Shown here one piece after another: positions 6,264 through 14,787 of a stretch of DNA of 41,355 nucleotides; positions within the stretch are counted from its first letter, which is position 1; the number at the start of each line of letters is the position of its first letter. The DNA comes from Allobosea sp. Root483D1 (GTDB taxonomy: Bacteria > Pseudomonadota > Alphaproteobacteria > Rhizobiales > Beijerinckiaceae). Position numbers and translations under genes: made by a program. Below the pieces are notes generated by a model, which saw nothing but the letters and a program-made list of their open reading frames with translations, had not been told where the DNA came from and did no database searches. Location: positions 60,348-101,702 of the forward strand of contig NZ_LMJW01000021.1 of NCBI RefSeq assembly GCF_001429505.1, read 5' to 3'.

Positions 6264-8888
6264 ATGGCCGTCGAACGCTACAATCCGAAGGAAGCCGAAC
6301 CGAAATGGCGCAAGGTCTGGGATGAGCGCAAGCTCTTCGAGACCCGCAACGACGATACCCGGCCGCCCTACTACGTGCTCGAGATGTTCCCCTATCCGTC
6401 GGGGCGCATCCATATGGGCCATGTCCGTAATTACGCGATGGGCGACGTCGTCGCGCGCTACAAGCGCGCCAAGGGCTTCTCGGTGCTGCACCCGATGGGC
6501 TGGGACGCCTTCGGCCTGCCGGCGGAGAACGCGGCGAAGGCCAACAAGGTCCATCCGCGCGACTGGACTTACGCCAACATCGCGACCATGCGCAGCCAGC
6601 TCCAGTCGATGGGCCTGTCGCTCGATTGGAGCCGCGAGCTCGCCACCTGCGACCCCAGCTATTACAAGCACCAGCAGAAGCTCTTCCTCGATTTCCTGAA
6701 GGCCGGGCTGGTCGACCGCAAGACCGCCAAGGTCAACTGGGACCCGGTCGACGAGACCGTGCTCGCCAATGAGCAGGTCATCGACGGCCGCGGCTGGCGT
6801 TCGGGCGCGCCGGTCGAGCTGCGCGAGCTGACGCAATGGTTCTTCAGGATCACGGCGTTCGGCGAGGAGCTGAACGACGCGCTGGAGGGACTGACCCGCT
6901 GGCCCGACAAGGTGCGGCTGATGCAGAAGAACTGGATCGGCCGTTCGGAAGGCCTGCTGGTTCGTTTCGCTCTCGAATCGAACGCCCTGAAGCAAAACGA
7001 GATCGAGGTCTACACGACCCGCCCCGACACGCTGTTCGGCGCGAAGTTCCTGGCCGTCGCGCCGGATCATCCCCTGGCGAAAGCCGCCGCCGAAACGAAT
7101 CCGGCGCTGCAGGACTTCATCGCCGAGTGCAAGAAGACCGGCACCGCCCAGGAGGCCATCGACAAGGCTGAGAAGCAAGGCTTCGACACCGGGCTGCGGG
7201 CCGTCCTTCCGTTTGATCCCAAATGGACTTTGCCGGTCTATGTTGCGAACTTCATCCTGATGGAATACGGCACGGGCGCGATCTTCGGCTGCCCGGCCCA
7301 TGACCAGCGCGACCTCGACTTCGTCAACAAGTATGGCCTCGGCAACACCCCGGTCGTCTGCCCCGAAGGCACCGACCCGGCGAGCTTCGTCGTCACCGAC
7401 ACGGCTTATGTCGACGACGGCCGCATGATCAATTCGCGCTTCCTCGATGGCATGACCATTCCGGAGGCGAAAGAAGAGGTCGCCAGGCGGCTGGAAGCGG
7501 AGACCCTCGGCAACCGCCCCGTCGCCCAGCGCAAGGTCAATTTCCGCCTGCGTGACTGGGGCATCTCGCGCCAGCGCTATTGGGGCTGCCCGATCCCGAT
7601 CGTCCATTGCGAGAGCTGCGGCGTCGTGCCGGTACCGGAACAGGACCTGCCGGTGAAGCTGCCGGACGACGTCTCCTTCGACAAGCCCGGCAACCCGCTC
7701 GACCATCATCCGAGCTGGAAGCACGTCGCCTGCCCGCAATGCGGCAGCAAGGCGCGGCGCGAAACCGACACCATGGACACCTTCGTCGATTCGTCCTGGT
7801 ATTTCGCCCGTTTCACCGATCCCTGGCGCACCGACAGCCCGACCGACCGCAAGGCCGTCGACCGCTTCCTGCCGGTCGACCAGTATATCGGCGGCGTCGA
7901 GCACGCGATCCTGCACCTGCTCTATTCGCGCTTCTTCACCCGCGCGATGAAGGCGACCGGCCATACCGGGCTGGACGAGCCCTTCGACGGCATGTTCACG
8001 CAGGGCATGGTCGTGCACGAGACCTACCGGGCTGAAGACGGCGCCTGGGTCGAGCCCGGCAATGTCCGGATCGAGGCGATCGGCAACGAGCGCCGCGGCT
8101 TCGACGTCGAGACCGGGGCGCCGATCGAGATCGGTTCGATCGAGAAGATGTCGAAGTCGAAGAAGAATGTCGTCGACCCCGACGACATCATCGCCTCCTA
8201 CGGCGCCGACACTGCCCGCTGGTTCATGCTCTCCGATTCGCCGCCGGATCGCGACGTGATCTGGAGCGACGAAGGCGTCCAGGGTGCAGCCCGCTTCGTG
8301 CAGCGGCTCTGGCGTCTCGTGGGCGAGATCGGCGAGCGCACCGGCGGCAACCCCGCCCGCCCCGCTTCCCTATCCGAAGGCGCGCTGACCCTGCGCAAGG
8401 CCAGCCACCGCGCTTTGCATGCTGTCGGCGGCGATATCGAGCGGCTCGCCTTCAACCGCTGCGTCGCCCATGTCTACACCTTGGCCAACGCCATCGGCAA
8501 AGCGCTCGACGCGGCCGCCGAGTCGGCGGATGTCCCGGCCGACCTCGCCTTCGCGCTGCATGAATCCGCCATGATCGCGTCGCAGCTTGTCGCGCCGATG
8601 ATGCCGCATCTCGCCGAGGAATGCTGGCAGGCCCTTGGCCTGCCCGGTCTTGCCGGCGAAGCCGCCTGGCCGCAGACCGAAGCCGATTTGTTGCAGGACG
8701 ACAGCAAGGTCCTGCCGGTACAGGTCAACGGCAAGAAGCGGGCGGAGGTGACGGTGCCCGCCGATGCCGATACGGTGGCCGTCGAGGCGATCGTGCGCGC
8801 CTCCGAAGCTGTCGCCAGGGCTCTGGAGAACCGGCCGATCCGCAAGGTGATCGTGGTGCCGGGGAGGATCGTGAATGTCGTCGTCTGA
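6264..8888 (+). CDS. leuS: Leucyl-tRNA synthetase
   Basis: Class I aminoacyl-tRNA synthetase charging tRNA-Leu, 874 aa, normal bacterial length. The HIGH motif is HMGH at residues 50-53. The CP1 editing domain shows TTRPDTLFGAKFLAVAPDHP (about 245-265) and GTGAIFGCPAHDQRDLDF (about 336). The synthetase core WGCPIPIVHC, DTMDTFVDSSWY and the KMSKSKKNVVDPD loop (about 629) follow, then the anticodon-binding domain and C-terminal VNGKKRAEVTVP. Its last 14 bases overlap the start of lptE, so leuS, lptE and holA form one transcription unit. It runs toward the proposed origin, against the surrounding minus-strand genes. Confidence 0.98.
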   Translation: MAVERYNPKEAEPKWRKVWDERKLFETRNDDTRPPYYVLEMFPYPSGRIHMGHVRNYAMGDVVARYKRAKGFSVLHPMGWDAFGLPAENAAKANKVHPRDWTYANIATMRSQLQSMGLSLDWSRELATCDPSYYKHQQKLFLDFLKAGLVDRKTAKVNWDPVDETVLANEQVIDGRGWRSGAPVELRELTQWFFRITAFGEELNDALEGLTRWPDKVRLMQKNWIGRSEGLLVRFALESNALKQNEIEVYTTRPDTLFGAKFLAVAPDHPLAKAAAETNPALQDFIAECKKTGTAQEAIDKAEKQGFDTGLRAVLPFDPKWTLPVYVANFILMEYGTGAIFGCPAHDQRDLDFVNKYGLGNTPVVCPEGTDPASFVVTDTAYVDDGRMINSRFLDGMTIPEAKEEVARRLEAETLGNRPVAQRKVNFRLRDWGISRQRYWGCPIPIVHCESCGVVPVPEQDLPVKLPDDVSFDKPGNPLDHHPSWKHVACPQCGSKARRETDTMDTFVDSSWYFARFTDPWRTDSPTDRKAVDRFLPVDQYIGGVEHAILHLLYSRFFTRAMKATGHTGLDEPFDGMFTQGMVVHETYRAEDGAWVEPGNVRIEAIGNERRGFDVETGAPIEIGSIEKMSKSKKNVVDPDDIIASYGADTARWFMLSDSPPDRDVIWSDEGVQGAARFVQRLWRLVGEIGERTGGNPARPASLSEGALTLRKASHRALHAVGGDIERLAFNRCVAHVYTLANAIGKALDAAAESADVPADLAFALHESAMIASQLVAPMMPHLAEECWQALGLPGLAGEAAWPQTEADLLQDDSKVLPVQVNGKKRAEVTVPADADTVAVEAIVRASEAVARALENRPIRKVIVVPGRIVNVVV

Positions 8889-9414
8889 GACCGTGACACG
8901 CCGTCGTCCGCTGGCGCTTGCAGCCATACTCGGCCTCGCCGCGCTCGCCGGTGGCTGTTTCCAGCCGCTCTATGGCGAGGGCACGGTCAGCAAGGTCGGC
9001 GGCAATGTCCGCAATGCCATGCTCGGCATCGAAGTGCCGGAGATCAAGGGCCTGGTCGGCCACTATCTGCGCAACGAGCTCGTCTTCGAGTTCGACGGCG
9101 GTGGCGCTCCCGATCGACAGAAGATCCTGAAGCTCAGCGCGACCACCAGGGAATCGCTCCAGGTGATCACGGTCGACTATGCCAATGGCCGCGCCGATTC
9201 GGCCGTTCTGATCGCGACCGCCGACTGGCAATTGATCCGCGCTGGCTCGAACGAGGTCATCGCCTCCGGCCAGAGTGTTGTCCGGGCGCCCTATGAACGG
9301 TCGCAGCAGCGCTTCGCCTCGTTGCGCGCGGCCCGCGACGCACAGCTCCGCGCCGCCAAGGAACTCGCCCAGCTGATCAAGCTTCGCGTCGCCGCTGCGC
9401 TCGTCGCCGGCTGA
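8875..9414 (+). CDS. lptE: LPS-assembly lipoprotein LptE
   Basis: Outer-membrane lipoprotein that plugs the LptD barrel for lipopolysaccharide export. The 179-aa product has a basic N-terminus, a hydrophobic stretch and a lipobox ending LAGGC with the lipidated Cys at 28, followed by FQPLYG, typical of alphaproteobacterial LptE. The rest includes IPE-type strand VPEIKGLVGHYLRNEL and the conserved YERSQQRFASLRAARDAQLR region. The start overlaps leuS by 14 nt and has GGGGAGG upstream inside leuS. The leuS-lptE-holA order supports the assignment despite weak family sequence conservation. Confidence 0.9.
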   Translation: MSSSETVTRRRPLALAAILGLAALAGGCFQPLYGEGTVSKVGGNVRNAMLGIEVPEIKGLVGHYLRNELVFEFDGGGAPDRQKILKLSATTRESLQVITVDYANGRADSAVLIATADWQLIRAGSNEVIASGQSVVRAPYERSQQRFASLRAARDAQLRAAKELAQLIKLRVAAALVAG

Positions 9415-9425
9415 GGCCGCTCTCG

Positions 9426-10448
9426 ATGGCGATGATCAAGGCGCATGAGGCGGATCGTGCGCTCGCACGTCCAGACCCCGCCTGGCGCCTGTTCCTGTTC
9501 TACGGCCCCGATGCCGGGCTGATCTCGGAGCGAGCGGCCACACTCGCCCGCAGCAGTGTCGACGACCCTCAGGACGCCTTCCAGCTGATCCGCATGGACG
9601 GCGACCAGATCGCTTCCGATCCGCTGAAACTGGTCGACGAGGCCAATACGATCGGCCTGTTTGGCGGGCGCCGCGCGATCCGCGTCTCGCCGACCTCGCG
9701 CCCGCTCGTTGCCGCGGTCGAACCCTTGCTGGCCACCCCTTCCCGGGACGCGATCGTCATCGTCGAGGCGGGTGACCTCCAGAAGGCGAACCCGTTGCGC
9801 ACCGCCTGCGAGCGCGCCAGATCGGCGCTCGCGGTGCCTTGCTATGGCGATGCCGCGCGCGATCTCGGCACCATCGTCGACGAGATGACGCGGGCCGCCG
9901 GCAAGAACATCGACCGGGCAACGCGCGACCTGCTGACCAGCCTGCTCGGCGGCGACCGCCAGACCTCGCGCCAGGAGATCGACAAGCTGATCCTCTATGC
10001 CGGCAGCGACACGGCCCTGACCGCTGCCCATGTCGAGGCCGTCGTCGGCGACACCGCCCAGCGCGAGCAGGCGGGCGTGGTCGACGCTGTCTTCGCCGGC
10101 CGCCTGCCAAGTCTCGATCTCGCGCTCGCCAAGCTCGCGGGTGAAGGGCTCGACCAGGGCGTGCTGCTCGGTGCGGTCCTGCGCCACACGCTGGCACTGC
10201 TGAAAGCGAAACTCGCCATCGAGGGCGGCAAGCCGCCGCGCGAGGCGGTCGGCGCCATGCGCCTGCCCTATCCGCGCATCGCCACGGCCGAAGCCGCTCT
10301 CAACGCCTGGCCGGCCGCGAAATTGCGCGACGCCGTGACGATCCTTGGAACCGCGATGTTGGCCGTGCGCCGCGACGGCGACATGGGCAAGCCCATCGCC
10401 GCCCGCGCGCTCTGGACGCTCAGCCGGATGGGCGGCAGGGCCCGCTGA
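9426..10448 (+). CDS. holA: DNA polymerase III subunit delta
   Basis: Clamp-loader delta subunit that opens the beta clamp. The 340-aa length is standard. The N-terminal AAA-like domain shows WRLFLFYGPDAGLISERA and LGLFGGRRAIRV-like FGGRRAIRVSP; GGDRQTSRQEIDKLILYAG is the family hallmark helix. The C-terminal collar domain (about 215-340) contains GVLLGAVLRHTLALLKAK and RALWTLSRMGGRAR. ATG 9426 follows lptE by 11 nt with GAGG upstream. It ends exactly against the convergent parB stop, so the two genes abut without spacing. Confidence 0.93.
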   Translation: MAMIKAHEADRALARPDPAWRLFLFYGPDAGLISERAATLARSSVDDPQDAFQLIRMDGDQIASDPLKLVDEANTIGLFGGRRAIRVSPTSRPLVAAVEPLLATPSRDAIVIVEAGDLQKANPLRTACERARSALAVPCYGDAARDLGTIVDEMTRAAGKNIDRATRDLLTSLLGGDRQTSRQEIDKLILYAGSDTALTAAHVEAVVGDTAQREQAGVVDAVFAGRLPSLDLALAKLAGEGLDQGVLLGAVLRHTLALLKAKLAIEGGKPPREAVGAMRLPYPRIATAEAALNAWPAAKLRDAVTILGTAMLAVRRDGDMGKPIAARALWTLSRMGGRAR

Positions 10449-11330
10449 TCAGGCTTTCAGGCGCCGGCAGAGCGCGTCGAGCTGTTCCAGCGTCTTGTAG
10501 CTGATCTTCATCTCGCCGCCGCCATTGGCACGATGCTGGATCCAGACGCTGAGGCCGAGCGCTTCCTCCAGCGCCTTCTCGACAGCGCGCGTATCCGGAT
10601 CCTTCTCCGGTTTCGGCGCAGCGGCCCGCACCGGTTTGTTCTCGCTGCGCGCTTCGTCCTGGCCCAGCCGTTCGATATCGCGGACCGTAAGCCCTTGCTC
10701 GACAATGCGTTTGGCGACCTGTTCCGGATCCGAAACAGCGAGCAGGGCGCGGGCATGGCCGGCAGAGACCAAGCCGTCCCCGACCATAAGTTTGACCGGC
10801 TCCGGCAGCTTGCTCAGGCGCAGCGTGTTTGCCACATGCGAGCGGCTCTTGCCGATCACCTTGGCGAGATCATTCTGGGTATAGTCGAATTCGGCGATCA
10901 GCCGCTCATAGCCCGCCGCCTCTTCCATCGCGTTCAGGTCGGCGCGCTGGACGTTTTCGACGATCGCGATCTCGAGCGCTTCCCGGTCATTGGCCTCGAC
11001 CAGGATGACCGGCACATCGTGCAGCTCGGCCCGCTGTGCCGCTCGCCAGCGCCGCTCGCCGGCGATGATCTCATAGGCGTCGATCATGCCCGGGATCGAC
11101 CGCACGATGATCGGCTGCAGGATGCCGCGTTCGCGCACCGAGGCAGCGAGATCCTCGAGATCCGCGTCATTGAAGACCTTGCGCGGATTGCGCGCGTTCG
11201 GACGCAGGAACTCGACCGGAACCTTCCGCTGTCCGCGCGCCCGCTCGATCGCACCCATTTCCTCGCCGACATCGCCGATCAGCGCGGCGAGACCGCGGCC
11301 AAGACGCGAGCGCCCGTGTTCCTCGACCAT
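10449..11330 (-). CDS. parB: Chromosome-partitioning protein ParB
   Basis: CTP-dependent DNA clamp that loads at parS and organises the origin for segregation with ParA. ATG 11330 (293 aa) is preferred to ATG 11336 because AGAGGA then sits about 6 nt upstream instead of touching the start. The order is the ParA-interacting basic N-terminus RSRLGRGLAALIGD, the CTP-binding ParB/Srx domain with ENVQRADLNAMEEAAGYERL and the GERRWRAAQRA nucleotide motif, the parS-reading helix-turn-helix QNDLAKVIGKSRSHVANTLR, and a C-terminal dimerisation region. Perfect and variant parS sites are in this window. It follows parA by 30 nt. Confidence 0.97.
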   Translation of the reverse strand: MVEEHGRSRLGRGLAALIGDVGEEMGAIERARGQRKVPVEFLRPNARNPRKVFNDADLEDLAASVRERGILQPIIVRSIPGMIDAYEIIAGERRWRAAQRAELHDVPVILVEANDREALEIAIVENVQRADLNAMEEAAGYERLIAEFDYTQNDLAKVIGKSRSHVANTLRLSKLPEPVKLMVGDGLVSAGHARALLAVSDPEQVAKRIVEQGLTVRDIERLGQDEARSENKPVRAAAPKPEKDPDTRAVEKALEEALGLSVWIQHRANGGGEMKISYKTLEQLDALCRRLKA

Positions 11331-11360
11331 TGCCATTCCTCTTGAACCTTTTTGTGCCGA

Positions 11361-12191
11361 TCAGGCGGCGCGCAGCATGCGCTCGCGCCTGATCACCTCC
11401 GAGGCCAGCTTCAGATAGGCCTGCGAACCGGCGCAGCGCAGATCGTAGAGCAGCGCCGGCTTGCCATAGGACGGCGCCTCCGAGATCCGCACATTGCGCG
11501 GAATCACAGTCTCGTAGACCTTGTCGCCGAGAAAATGGCGGACATCGGCCATGACCTGGCCGGAGAGGTTGTTGCGCGGATCATACATGGTCAGCACCAC
11601 ACCCTGGATGATCAGGCGCGGATTGAGGCCGGCCCGGACCTGCTCTACCGTCTTGAGCAGCTGGCTGAGGCCCTCCAGCGCGAAGAACTCGCATTGCAAC
11701 GGCACCAGCACCGCATCCGCGGCCGTCATCGCATTGATGGTGATCAGGCTGAGCGAAGGCGGGCAATCGATCAGGATATAGGTCAGGTCGCTGCAGCGCT
11801 GGTCGTCGACCAGCTCGTCGATCGCTTTCTTCAAGCGCACCGCCCGGTCCTTGGCGCTGGCGATCTCGAGCTCGACGCCGAGCAGGTCGAGCGTCGACGG
11901 CGCCAAGAACAAATTAGGAACAGCCGTGGCTTGCATCGCCATGCCGAGCCCGATATCGCCGCAGAGCACGTCATAGGTCGACGCCTTCCTGCTCTTGCGG
12001 TCGATGCCAAGCCCGGTCGAGGCATTGCCCTGCGGGTCAAGGTCGATGATCAGCACCTTCTCGCCGATCGCGGCGAGAGCTGTCCCAAGATTGATCGCGG
12101 TCGTGGTCTTGCCGACCCCGCCTTTCTGATTGGCGAGCGCCAGCACACGCGGGCGCGCGGCGGGAAGCGTGATAGGACGAGAATCGGTCAT
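11361..12191 (-). CDS. parA: Chromosome-partitioning ATPase ParA (Soj-type)
   Basis: ATPase that drives origin segregation with ParB-parS. The 276-aa product has the deviant Walker A KGGVGKTTT (lysines near residues 23 and 28), Walker A' VLIIDLDPQGNAST and Walker B YILIDCPPSLSL. ATG 12191 is taken as start: the upstream extension of the open frame is the 3' part of rsmG in another frame. The A of this ATG is also the last base of the rsmG TGA stop (TGATG overlap), implying translational coupling in a mnmG-rsmG-parA-parB unit. Confidence 0.97.
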   Translation of the reverse strand: MTDSRPITLPAARPRVLALANQKGGVGKTTTAINLGTALAAIGEKVLIIDLDPQGNASTGLGIDRKSRKASTYDVLCGDIGLGMAMQATAVPNLFLAPSTLDLLGVELEIASAKDRAVRLKKAIDELVDDQRCSDLTYILIDCPPSLSLITINAMTAADAVLVPLQCEFFALEGLSQLLKTVEQVRAGLNPRLIIQGVVLTMYDPRNNLSGQVMADVRHFLGDKVYETVIPRNVRISEAPSYGKPALLYDLRCAGSQAYLKLASEVIRRERMLRAA

Positions 12192-12844
12192 CAATCGGCC
12201 CGTTTCTCGGCGCCGCTGATCACCAGGATGGCGGCCGCCGAATCCGTCAAGGATGGAAACGTTGTGGCCTGAATCTTCCAATATTTAGACGCGGCGGTCA
12301 ATTCCGCCTCTAGATGTTGTCCCTTGGGAAAGACTCCCGTCACCCCGGTTCTCAACAGCTCTTTGCACCAGTCGAGCAGGAGCGGCAGCGGCGCCAGGGC
12401 GCGGGCCGTCACCGCCTCGACCTTACCGACAAAGCCGCCGACGACGGCCTCGATCCGCGCGTTATGAACTGTCACCGGCGCGCCGGTCAGCCGCGCGGCA
12501 TGGCGCAGGAAGGCGCATTTGCGCGCATTGCTTTCGACCAGATCAATATGGCCGCCCAGTTCGGCGAGCCGGATGCCGAGCACGAGGCCGGGAAAGCCCC
12601 CGCCCGAGCCGAGATCGAGCCAGCGCCGCGCCTGCGGCGCACGGTCGAGCAATTGCAGGGAATCGGCGATGTGACGGGTCCAGACCTCGTCGAGTGTCGC
12701 GCCCGAGACCAGGTTCTTCGCCTGCTGCCAGCGCTTGAGTTCCGCAACCAGGATGGCGAGACGCTCCTCTGTTTCACGTGAAACAGGCGTCAAGCGAAAA
12801 GCGCGTAGGCGGTCCTGGTTATCCTCGTTTTCAACAGAACTCAC
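12191..12844 (-). CDS. rsmG: 16S rRNA (guanine527-N7)-methyltransferase RsmG
   Basis: SAM-dependent methyltransferase of 16S rRNA G527 (formerly GidB). The SAM-binding motif is WLDLGSGGGFPGLVLGIRLA, followed by DLVESNARKCAFLRHAA and the acceptor motif region VTARALAPLPLLLDW. GTG 12844 (217 aa) is chosen because it starts 4 bp after the mnmG stop and has GAGG within the end of mnmG; longer starts overlap mnmG substantially. A perfect 16-bp parS is embedded in the codons of its N-terminal PVSRETEER segment. It overlaps parA by one base. Confidence 0.95.
   Translation of the reverse strand: MSSVENEDNQDRLRAFRLTPVSRETEERLAILVAELKRWQQAKNLVSGATLDEVWTRHIADSLQLLDRAPQARRWLDLGSGGGFPGLVLGIRLAELGGHIDLVESNARKCAFLRHAARLTGAPVTVHNARIEAVVGGFVGKVEAVTARALAPLPLLLDWCKELLRTGVTGVFPKGQHLEAELTAASKYWKIQATTFPSLTDSAAAILVISGAEKRAD
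12770..12785. other. parS centromere site, perfect consensus
   Basis: The 16-bp palindrome TGTTTCACGTGAAACA is the exact universal ParB/Spo0J parS sequence. It sits inside the 5' coding region of rsmG, about 580 bp upstream of the parA start and 8.6 kb from the proposed oriC. Its position is typical of alphaproteobacteria, in which parS sites cluster near parAB and the origin. Confidence 0.97.
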
Positions 12845-12848
12845 AGGG

Positions 12849-14741
12849 TCATGCCTCAGCGCTGGCCAGGCGCCCGGCCTGGTGCTTGCGCGCATGCACT
12901 GCCAGCAAGGTCAGGGCCGCGGGCGTCATCCCTTCGATCCGGCCAGCCTGCGCCAGATTGCTCGGCCAGGCCGCGCGCAGCTTCAGCCGCAATTCGTTCG
13001 ACAGGCCGGATATCCCGTCGAGATCGAGATCATCCGGCAGCGCCAAGGCCTGGTCGCGCTGGTAGGAATCGATCTCGGCCGCCTGCCGGTCGAGATAGAC
13101 CGCATAGGTCGCATCCGCCGCGACGCGCGCTTGCACCGTCTCGGAGAAGCCGGCGAGGTCGGGCCAGACCTTGAGCAAGGCCTCGAAACCAACAGCCGGA
13201 TAGGACAGGATCTGAAAAGCCGAGCGCCTGATCCCGTCGCGATTGAGCTCCAGGCCGGCCGCAGCTGCTTGATTCGGCGACAAAGTTCTTCCGCGTAAGA
13301 GTTCGGTAAGCTTAACGATTTCGGACTGACGGCGTTCAAAACGCCGCTGGCGAACCCCTCCGACCACGCCGAGCTCCATGCCGAGCGGCGTCAGGCGCTC
13401 ATCGGCATTGTCGACCCGCAAAGACAGCCGGAATTCGGCGCGCGAGGTGAACATCCGATACGGCTCCGTAACGCCGCGCGTCACCAGATCGTCGACCATC
13501 ACGCCGATATAGGATTGCGTCCGGTCGAGACTGACCGGCTCGCTGCCGCCGGCCCGGCGCGCAGCATTGAGGCCGGCGAGCAGACCCTGCGCCGCCGCTT
13601 CCTCATAGCCGGTGGTGCCGTTGATCTGACCAGCGAGGAAAAGGCCGGTGATCGCCCGCGTCTCCAGCGTCGGCTTCAGCGCGCGCGGATCGACATAATC
13701 ATATTCGATCGCATAGCCCGGTCGCAACATCACCGCGCGCTCCAGGCCCGGGATCGTCTTCAGCAGGCCGAGCTGGACGTCCTCCGGCAGCGAGGTCGAG
13801 ATTCCATTGGGATAGACGGTGGGATCGTCGAGACCTTCGGGCTCGAGGAAGATCTGGTGGCCATCGCGATCGCCGAAGCGACCGACCTTGTCCTCGATGG
13901 ACGGGCAATAGCGCGGCCCGCGCCCCTCGATCTGGCCGGAGAACATCGGCGCCCGGTGCAGATTGGCCCGGATGAGTTCGTGTGTCGCCAGCGTCGTTCG
14001 CGTCACCCCACAGCTGATCTGCGGCGTCGTGATTGCCTCGGTCATCGCCGAGAACGGCTCCGGCGGCTCATCGCCCGGCTGCATCTGCAGGCTGGCCCAG
14101 TCGATCGTGCGGCCATCCAGCCGGGGCGGCGTCCCGGTCTTCAGTCGACCGAGCGGAAAAGCATGCCGTTCCAGCGTGGCGGAGAGGCCGAGCGAGGGCG
14201 CCTCGCCGACGCGCCCGGCCGGAATCTTTGTCTCGCCGATATGGATCAGGCCCCGCAGGAAGGTGCCGGTCGTCAGCACAACCGTTCCGCAGGCGAATCG
14301 ACGGCCATCCGCGAGCACCACGCCGGCAATCCCGCCGGCGACGATCTCCAGATCGAACGCCTCGCCTTCGATCAGGATGAGACCGCCCTGGGCTGCGAGC
14401 GCAGCCTGCACCGCTTCGCGGTAGAGCTTGCGGTCGGCCTGGGCACGCGGCCCACGCACCGCCGGCCCCTTGCGCCGGTTGAGCATGCGGAACTGGATGC
14501 CGCCTTGGTCGGCGCAGCGGGCCATGATCCCGTCGAGCGCATCGATCTCGCGGACGAGATGGCCTTTGCCGAGCCCCCCGATCGCCGGATTGCACGACAT
14601 CGCGCCGACCGTGGCGATCTGCTGGGTGATCAAAGCCGTGCTGGCGCCAGCGCGCGCCGCCGCTGCCGCGGCTTCCGCCCCGGCATGGCCACCGCCCACC
14701 ACGACCACATCGTAGTGCCCGTTCACCTGTGCATTCGACAT
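12849..14741 (-). CDS. mnmG: tRNA uridine-5-carboxymethylaminomethyl modification enzyme MnmG
   Basis: FAD-dependent partner of MnmE that modifies wobble U34 in tRNAs (formerly GidA). The 630-aa length is standard. The FAD Rossmann motif DVVVVGGGHAGAEAA is near residue 10. The family blocks CNPAIGGLGKGHLVREIDAL and TGTFLRGLIHIG follow, then RLKTGTPPRLDGRTIDW, GLFLAGQINGTTGYEEAAAQ and TSRAEFRLSLR. ATG 14741 is selected because the 33 upstream residues of the open frame are the end of mnmE out of frame. mnmE ends 46 bp upstream. Both lie with rsmG and parAB in the classic origin-proximal cluster. Confidence 0.97.
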   Translation of the reverse strand: MSNAQVNGHYDVVVVGGGHAGAEAAAAAARAGASTALITQQIATVGAMSCNPAIGGLGKGHLVREIDALDGIMARCADQGGIQFRMLNRRKGPAVRGPRAQADRKLYREAVQAALAAQGGLILIEGEAFDLEIVAGGIAGVVLADGRRFACGTVVLTTGTFLRGLIHIGETKIPAGRVGEAPSLGLSATLERHAFPLGRLKTGTPPRLDGRTIDWASLQMQPGDEPPEPFSAMTEAITTPQISCGVTRTTLATHELIRANLHRAPMFSGQIEGRGPRYCPSIEDKVGRFGDRDGHQIFLEPEGLDDPTVYPNGISTSLPEDVQLGLLKTIPGLERAVMLRPGYAIEYDYVDPRALKPTLETRAITGLFLAGQINGTTGYEEAAAQGLLAGLNAARRAGGSEPVSLDRTQSYIGVMVDDLVTRGVTEPYRMFTSRAEFRLSLRVDNADERLTPLGMELGVVGGVRQRRFERRQSEIVKLTELLRGRTLSPNQAAAAGLELNRDGIRRSAFQILSYPAVGFEALLKVWPDLAGFSETVQARVAADATYAVYLDRQAAEIDSYQRDQALALPDDLDLDGISGLSNELRLKLRAAWPSNLAQAGRIEGMTPAALTLLAVHARKHQAGRLASAEA

Positions 14742-14787
14742 GAGCAATTCGCTAGCCAAGCCCGGCAGCGAGGTCAATGAAAACCGC

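Noticed and set aside
6240..8018. 592-codon minus-strand frame opposite leuS
   Set aside because: Antisense shadow of leuS; high GC at third positions leaves the opposite strand open, and the product has no recognisable domain.
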